Shown here one piece after another: positions 6,499-9,864 of a DNA stretch of 9,864 nt. A model generated the notes under the pieces. That model saw nothing but the letters and a program-made list of their open reading frames with translations, was not told where the DNA came from and searched no databases. Origin of the DNA: Planctomycetota bacterium. Lineage in GTDB: Bacteria; Planctomycetota; Phycisphaerae; WQYP01. The position numbers and the translations under genes are program-made. Every line of letters starts with the position of its first letter. The first letter of the stretch is position 1. The DNA is taken from assembly GCA_021785155.1 (NCBI GenBank), contig JAJYGE010000120.1:1-9864 (forward strand), in the 5' to 3' direction.

Positions 6499-7524
6499 AT
6501 GGCAATTGCTACGGATCGCAGTATTAGGTTGATGCTCATGGTGGGCATAGCCGCCGTGCTGTGCGTGGCTATGCGTGTCACATCGGCGAAGGGGGCGACA
6601 GATTTGTATGGCAGATGTCAAGCTCTCAAAGAGGCCGAGTCCCATATTCAGCGGCTGATGATGGCTGGAGATTATTCCGCCGCCGCAAAGATTTTGTCGG
6701 TGGCTATTAAGCAAATGCGGGGCGTCGCCAAGGGGATCGGGCGATCCGGTTTGAAGTCGATCCGTCGGTCCCAAACGCACCCTTTTTCGTACTGGGATAT
6801 TTATATCCCATTGTGTCTGAGCCTCGACGGGGACATCATGGAGCTAAGTGCATTCGATTGGAAGGGTGCTCGGCCTGTAGTCGGCCCATTTCTTAAATTG
6901 GCTCAGAGGAACAGTCAGGTGAAGGCGGCGATGGACAAGCTTATGCCCGCGAGTTGGTTGGTTGGCAACTATTTGGTAGCCCAGGAATTGGAATATGCGG
7001 GGAAGCTGTGCTGGAAGGAGCACCAGCGGCACGAGGCGATTAATTTCCTTCATCAGGCGATACCGTGGTATGCGAAAGTCGCCCGAAGTCAGCCATCCGG
7101 TCAGGAGGATGTGTTTTACGCCCGAATCACAGAACAATATTTCATCGATTTGACCGGCGTAAGCGGCTTCCAAGGATTTCTCAAGGATGTTGCGCAAATA
7201 ATTGCGAAATATAAAAATACCGGGTGGATTTGCGGGGCTGCCATAAGTATTCAAACTATTCCACATTTCATAACCGGCGGTGGCGATCCCCGGTGGTATG
7301 CGTATCTTGTGGTTGTACAACATCAATTGGCCGCGAATCGCACCGACCCGAACATGGAACATCTGTATTTTCAGTTGGGGTTAACTGCACAAGACCTCGG
7401 ACTGGCAAGGGATGCTGTGAAGTGGTATCAGAAGTATTTGCTGTTGTATCCCCACGCGTCTCTCGCCCCCACGGTGCGAAAGCTGCTGGCGGGTTTAACA
7501 TCGCAGTCCGGCCATAGGAAGTGA
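6499..7524 (+). CDS. Secreted TPR-like repeat protein
   Basis: A 341-residue protein. Residues 1-30 are a Sec-type signal peptide (R10, hydrophobic LMLMVGIAAVLCVAM, then VTSA), probably cleaved near 30-33. Cys22 lies inside the hydrophobic part but is not in a lipobox. The mature part is helical with tetratricopeptide-like hairpins: residues about 44-73 (AGDYSAAAKIL), about 158-196 (LCWKEHQRHEAINFLHQAIPWYAK), and clearest at 285-333 (LYFQLGLTAQDLGLARDAVKWYQKYLLLYP). The middle part, 90-150, is not recognised. The gene sits between the two Cys-hexad genes, 134 bases after A and 69 bases before B, on the same strand. That suggests a partner outside the cytoplasm that binds, assembles or anchors them. 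No enzymatic motif is seen. Confidence 0.85.
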   Translation: MAIATDRSIRLMLMVGIAAVLCVAMRVTSAKGATDLYGRCQALKEAESHIQRLMMAGDYSAAAKILSVAIKQMRGVAKGIGRSGLKSIRRSQTHPFSYWDIYIPLCLSLDGDIMELSAFDWKGARPVVGPFLKLAQRNSQVKAAMDKLMPASWLVGNYLVAQELEYAGKLCWKEHQRHEAINFLHQAIPWYAKVARSQPSGQEDVFYARITEQYFIDLTGVSGFQGFLKDVAQIIAKYKNTGWICGAAISIQTIPHFITGGGDPRWYAYLVVVQHQLAANRTDPNMEHLYFQLGLTAQDLGLARDAVKWYQKYLLLYPHASLAPTVRKLLAGLTSQSGHRK

Positions 7525-7579
7525 TAAAGATCAGAGGTGCGGGAAACATCGGGCGGGCATGTTTGGTGTCCTGCAAACC

Positions 7580-7584
7580 AAGGA
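7580..7584 (+). promoter_or_regulatory. Ribosome binding site of the second Cys-hexad gene
   Basis: AAGGA lies 9 bases before ATG 7594. The frame extends to a GTG at 7537, but the 19 extra residues (starting VRETSGGHVW) have no counterpart in paralog A, whose similarity begins at MDE. The start is therefore 7594. Confidence 0.6.
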
Positions 7585-7593
7585 CTTGGCAAT

Positions 7594-8682
7594 ATGGATG
7601 AACATGACGACAGCGAACAACCGATGCGGAGGGCTGCATCATCCCCGGATGATGGCCCGCCAACCGCGGGACGGTCTGGGCCGCAGTTAACACCGGCCGC
7701 GTCGGCGACGCGCAGAGAGTTTTTCGGTGCGATGGCCCGAGTCGCGGTCACCGCCGGTATTGGAGGCTTGGTTCTGCGCGCCGCGCCGGTGATTTCCCGC
7801 GTACCCCACCCCGGCGGCGGTTGCTCCACCGCCAATACGTGCCCATCCCTTTTTTCGTGTCCCGGCAACAACGCCTGCCCCGTGAATTTTACCTGCCAAT
7901 CCGGCAATAACTGTACCGGTGCGAACAATTGCGTCGCGACCAATGAATGCGCCACGATCAATAGGTGCGCACAAATGGACACATGTGGCTCAACCAACAC
8001 CTGCGCCAAGTCGGACACGTGTGACGCTAATACATGCGTCTCCGGCAACTTCTGTCATGGCACCAACAGTTGCAAGGGAGATAACTCATGCAAATCCACT
8101 AATGCGTGTGGTGGCTCTGGTACCAGATCGACCAATACTTGCGGGAGGACCAATTCATGTGCCGCAAGCAATGACTGCAATCGCAAAGATACATGCGTGG
8201 TAGATAACGATTGCTCTTCAAATATATGCAAAGCCGCCAACAACTGCGGTCTGGAGAACAACTGCACAGGTGGGCCGAATCAGTGTACCGCTCGCAACCA
8301 GTGCAACGGTCCCTCCGGTGCCAATAGCTGCACCAATTACAATGCGTGCGGCGTGAAGAACACATGCGGCAACGCTTCCGATAGCTGTGGGTTTCATAAC
8401 CTGTGCGCCGGGAAGGGCAGCGGTGCCAACACATGTTCCGGAAATCGGAACTCATGCGACAAACTGAATGTTTGCGGGTCCGGTGCGGGCGGTTCCAATT
8501 CGTGCGGCCAGAATGTGTGCGGTGCTGCCGCCTCTAATATCTGTGGTTACACCAATATATGTACGGCGGGTAATACCTGTTACCTGCATGACGCGGGTTG
8601 CTGGTTCTCAGACTGCTGCCAGAATATGGACCAATGCTCTTCCGAATTTTCCTGCGGCTCTAATAATTCGCCCCCGGCGTAG
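7594..8682 (+). CDS. Tat-exported cysteine-hexad repeat protein B, paralog of A
   Basis: A 362-residue paralog of protein A, alignable from end to end. The leader MDEHDDSEQPMR...PDDGPPTA matches A's leader. The twin-arginine motif is TRREFFG (R40, R41), followed by a hydrophobic segment to about residue 61. There is no clear AxA cleavage site, so it might stay anchored. Residues 77-354 hold 45 cysteines, again mostly as C-x3-[N/D]-x. Breaks fall where they do in A: unit 17 (GGSG loop), 25 (TGGPN), 27, 32, 35 and 37. Near the end it has a CC pair (WFSDCCQNMDQC), three cysteines more than A, and it stops at GSNNSPPA without A's hydrophobic tail. Same-strand position after the maturase and TPR genes fits a second substrate of the same system. 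Function is unknown; tandem duplication with divergence of the ends suggests distinct roles. Confidence 0.9.
   Translation: MDEHDDSEQPMRRAASSPDDGPPTAGRSGPQLTPAASATRREFFGAMARVAVTAGIGGLVLRAAPVISRVPHPGGGCSTANTCPSLFSCPGNNACPVNFTCQSGNNCTGANNCVATNECATINRCAQMDTCGSTNTCAKSDTCDANTCVSGNFCHGTNSCKGDNSCKSTNACGGSGTRSTNTCGRTNSCAASNDCNRKDTCVVDNDCSSNICKAANNCGLENNCTGGPNQCTARNQCNGPSGANSCTNYNACGVKNTCGNASDSCGFHNLCAGKGSGANTCSGNRNSCDKLNVCGSGAGGSNSCGQNVCGAAASNICGYTNICTAGNTCYLHDAGCWFSDCCQNMDQCSSEFSCGSNNSPPA
7822..8655 (+). repeat. Coding array of 45 Cys units, mainly C-x3-[N/D]-x, in protein B
   Basis: Units run from residue 77 to 354. Units 2 (PSLFS) and 4 (PVNFT) have Phe at position 5, as in protein A, and the penultimate unit is CSSEFS against CYSGFS in A. 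Unit 12 is one residue short (C-DANT) where A has a full hexad. Codon use within the array is varied, so it is not a recent DNA-level expansion. Confidence 0.9.
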
Positions 8683-8696
8683 TTTTCAACGTTGCG

Positions 8697-8740
8697 GTCT
8701 CTGCTCCTTCGCATGCCTACACAGTGAGCAGGATAGAGAC
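8697..8740 (+). other. Imperfect stem-loop in the gap before the B12 radical SAM gene
   Basis: GTCTCT (8697-8702) pairs with AGAGAC (8735-8740), and GCTC (8703-8706) with GAGC (8726-8729), leaving a 5-base bulge on the 3' arm and a 19-base loop. No T-run follows. It may weaken transcription into the next gene or stabilise the upstream message. Otherwise the gap at 8683-8765 shows nothing beyond the ribosome binding site GGGAG at 8754-8758. Confidence 0.3.
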
Positions 8741-8765
8741 GGCGGGTGTGGTCGGGAGACACCGC

Positions 8766-9662
8766 ATGAGGTGGAACATGAATGAACAGGTCATCTTGGT
8801 GAATGCCCCGATCAAGACGGCGGGCGGACGCGCGCAGGAAGCCGGGGCTCCCCTAGGCCTGCTTTATCTCGGTACCGTGTTGCGTCAAAACGGCATTCCG
8901 GTCAGCTTAATCGACATGCGCCACGGCACGAACTGCCTTGAATCGCTCAGTGGGAAAGTAAGTGAAACCGACCATTGCCTCCTTGGTTTCACATGTGATA
9001 CCGATAATATCCACCGTGTGGTGCGATTAAGTGACAAATTAATGGAATGGCATCCCAACTTGGTGGTGGTTCTGGGCGGACCTCATGTAACCTGCCAGGA
9101 TGAACCGTATATTACCGAGCGGCGTTGTGTGGTTCGAGGTGAGGGTGAGTTTGCGCTGCTTGCGTTGGCCCGATATGTGCTATATGGGCAAGGCTCCTTG
9201 ATTTCGGTGCCCAGCCTCACGTACCAGCATCAGGGGAAGATCGCACGCAACGAGCCATCGCTGGGACCGTACCAGGACGTGGATCGCATTCCCGCCCCTG
9301 ATTACTCGCTGCTTGAAAATGGCAATGAGTATCATCCATCGCTTATTACGGCCAGAGGTTGTATGTATCGCTGTCATTTCTGCAGTGAAGGCCGCGGACG
9401 CCATCCGTATCGGCCGCGAAGCATCGAGAACGTCGAAAAAGAACTGGTAATGGTCAGGGATTTTTACCCTGACGTTCGATACTTGAGTTTTAACGATGAC
9501 ACATTCACGGCATCGCATGCGCGCGTGGCGGCGCTTTGCGATGCGATTGACCGTGTGTTTCCGGACAAGAGCCGGTTCGGCTTTTTTTGCGAAGGAAGAG
9601 TCAACGTATTGGACCGGTATCCTGAACTTCGGGTGTGCCCGTTTTTATCGGGAAGTCGTTAA
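8766..9662 (+). pseudogene. B12-binding-type radical SAM enzyme, C-terminus lost at an IS
   Basis: The start ATG 8766 has GGGAG 7 bases upstream; ATG 8778 is an alternative. Residues 9-140 are a cobalamin-binding-type Rossmann domain of the BchE class (VILVNAPI, PLGLLYLGTVL, GIPVSLID, VVVLGGPHVT, VRGEGEFAL). Residues 171-180 (DVDRIPAPDY) are the usual linker. C199-x3-C203-x2-C206 (CMYRCHFC) is the radical SAM motif, followed by YLSFNDDTFT at 239-248. Related proteins are usually 450-550 residues; this one ends at 298, shortly after GRVNVLDRYPEL. The last residues (RVCPFLSGSR) look unrelated and the stop lies at the end of a minus-strand transposase. The IS probably entered around bases 9620-9632. 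Intact relatives perform methylations, cyclisations or other tailoring, and such enzymes occur in RiPP clusters. Without the rest of the barrel, activity is doubtful. Confidence 0.85.
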
Positions 9663-9864
9663 GCTGCGATTCGGCGGTATTTTTGTGCCCACCAGGCGTC
9701 CCAGAGGTTGCTTTGGTAGAGGGCCTCCATGGCCATGAGGGATTCGGCATTTTCCGCATCCCATCGCATGCCGGGGCCTTTGATGCGGCGGGTCGTGGCT
9801 TTGCACATGGATTCCATGGGGCCTGTGCCAATATCCCAGCCTTTTGCAATGAATTTGTCGTAGG
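9620..9864. mobile_element. Terminal part of an ISKra4-like insertion sequence
   Basis: The transposase ends at 9659, so the IS end must lie a little to its left. The radical SAM homology stops near 9618-9630, which brackets the junction; the exact base cannot be fixed with only one end in view. A short hairpin, CCCG (9638-9641) with CGGG (9649-9652), lies just outside the transposase stop, as often seen near IS ends. The start coordinate is an estimate. Confidence 0.55.
9659..9864 (-). CDS. ISKra4-like transposase, C-terminal 67 residues (rest outside window)
   Basis: The minus frame entering at 9862 is open to TAA at 9661-9659. It carries GWDIGTGPMESMCKATTRR, then IKGPGMRWD, then AESLMAMEALYQSNLWDAWW. 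The order (I/P)GxG-x2-E-x2-C-K, R-x-K-x2-GMRW, then an Ala/Leu-rich helix ending in W-x2-WW is that of the C-terminus of ISKra4-type transposases, including the catalytic Glu context. The N-terminus, DDE residues and other IS end lie beyond base 9864. Its stop shares the palindromic TTAA (9659-9662) with the stop of the truncated radical SAM frame on the other strand. Confidence 0.75.
   Translation of the reverse strand, partial: YDKFIAKGWDIGTGPMESMCKATTRRIKGPGMRWDAENAESLMAMEALYQSNLWDAWWAQKYRRIAA

Noticed and set aside
5489..8655. Regularly repeated DNA, considered as a CRISPR array or minisatellite
   Set aside because: The period is 18 bases at codon level with highly variable bases and one open frame; there are no identical repeats with unique spacers. 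The pattern is a protein repeat.
9631..9662. The CCCG...CGGG hairpin as a transcription terminator for the radical SAM gene
   Set aside because: The stem is only 4 pairs, lies inside the reading frame and is better explained as part of the IS end.
9601..9849. Minus-strand frame of 82 codons (rich in Pro, Ala, Lys)
   Set aside because: The neighbouring minus frame ending at 9659 carries clear transposase motifs; this one is its shadow.

Overview
The window (about 54% GC by eye) reads as a bacterial accessory locus, most likely from a planctomycete. The reasons are a large protein with a WxxQGxWxGxYG-type motif familiar from planctomycete and verrucomicrobial surface proteins, an ECF-type sigma factor fused to an unrelated domain, and Tat-exported low-complexity proteins. 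The phylum is an inference; there is no marker gene here.

Layout. All genes except the last run on the + strand with overlaps or gaps of at most 134 bases, so they look like one operon whose promoter lies upstream of the window. (1) Bases 3-1824 carry the 3' part of a large protein of unknown function, split by a frameshift at a run of 13 A (500-512). (2) Bases 1821-4004 encode an ECF sigma factor fused in frame to an RRE-like region, a radical-SAM-like barrel without its cluster cysteines, and a SPASM-like cysteine tail. (3) Bases 4006-5205 encode an intact radical SAM/SPASM peptide maturase. (4) Bases 5243-6364 and 7594-8682 encode two paralogous Tat-exported proteins built from 42 and 45 cysteines, mostly as C-x3-[N/D]-x hexads. 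(5) Bases 6499-7524, between the paralogs, encode a secreted TPR-like protein. (6) Bases 8766-9662 encode a B12-binding-type radical SAM enzyme, cut short by an insertion sequence whose ISKra4-like transposase C-terminus lies on the minus strand at 9659-9864.

How the genes may work together (inference). The two cysteine-hexad proteins are the probable substrates. The SPASM maturase would modify them in the cytoplasm, possibly through thioethers between Cys and the Asn/Asp four residues later (the spacing known from freyrasin-type ranthipeptides), after which the Tat pathway would export them already folded. The sigma/pseudo-maturase fusion could couple expression to the state of the substrate, since it carries what looks like a precursor-recognition module and a non-catalytic copy of the maturase fold. 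The B12 radical SAM enzyme would have been a second tailoring step, lost here through the IS. Compared with classical RiPPs, the substrates are very large (about 265-280 residue repeat domains) and the regulator architecture is unusual. This is the candidate undescribed system in the window.
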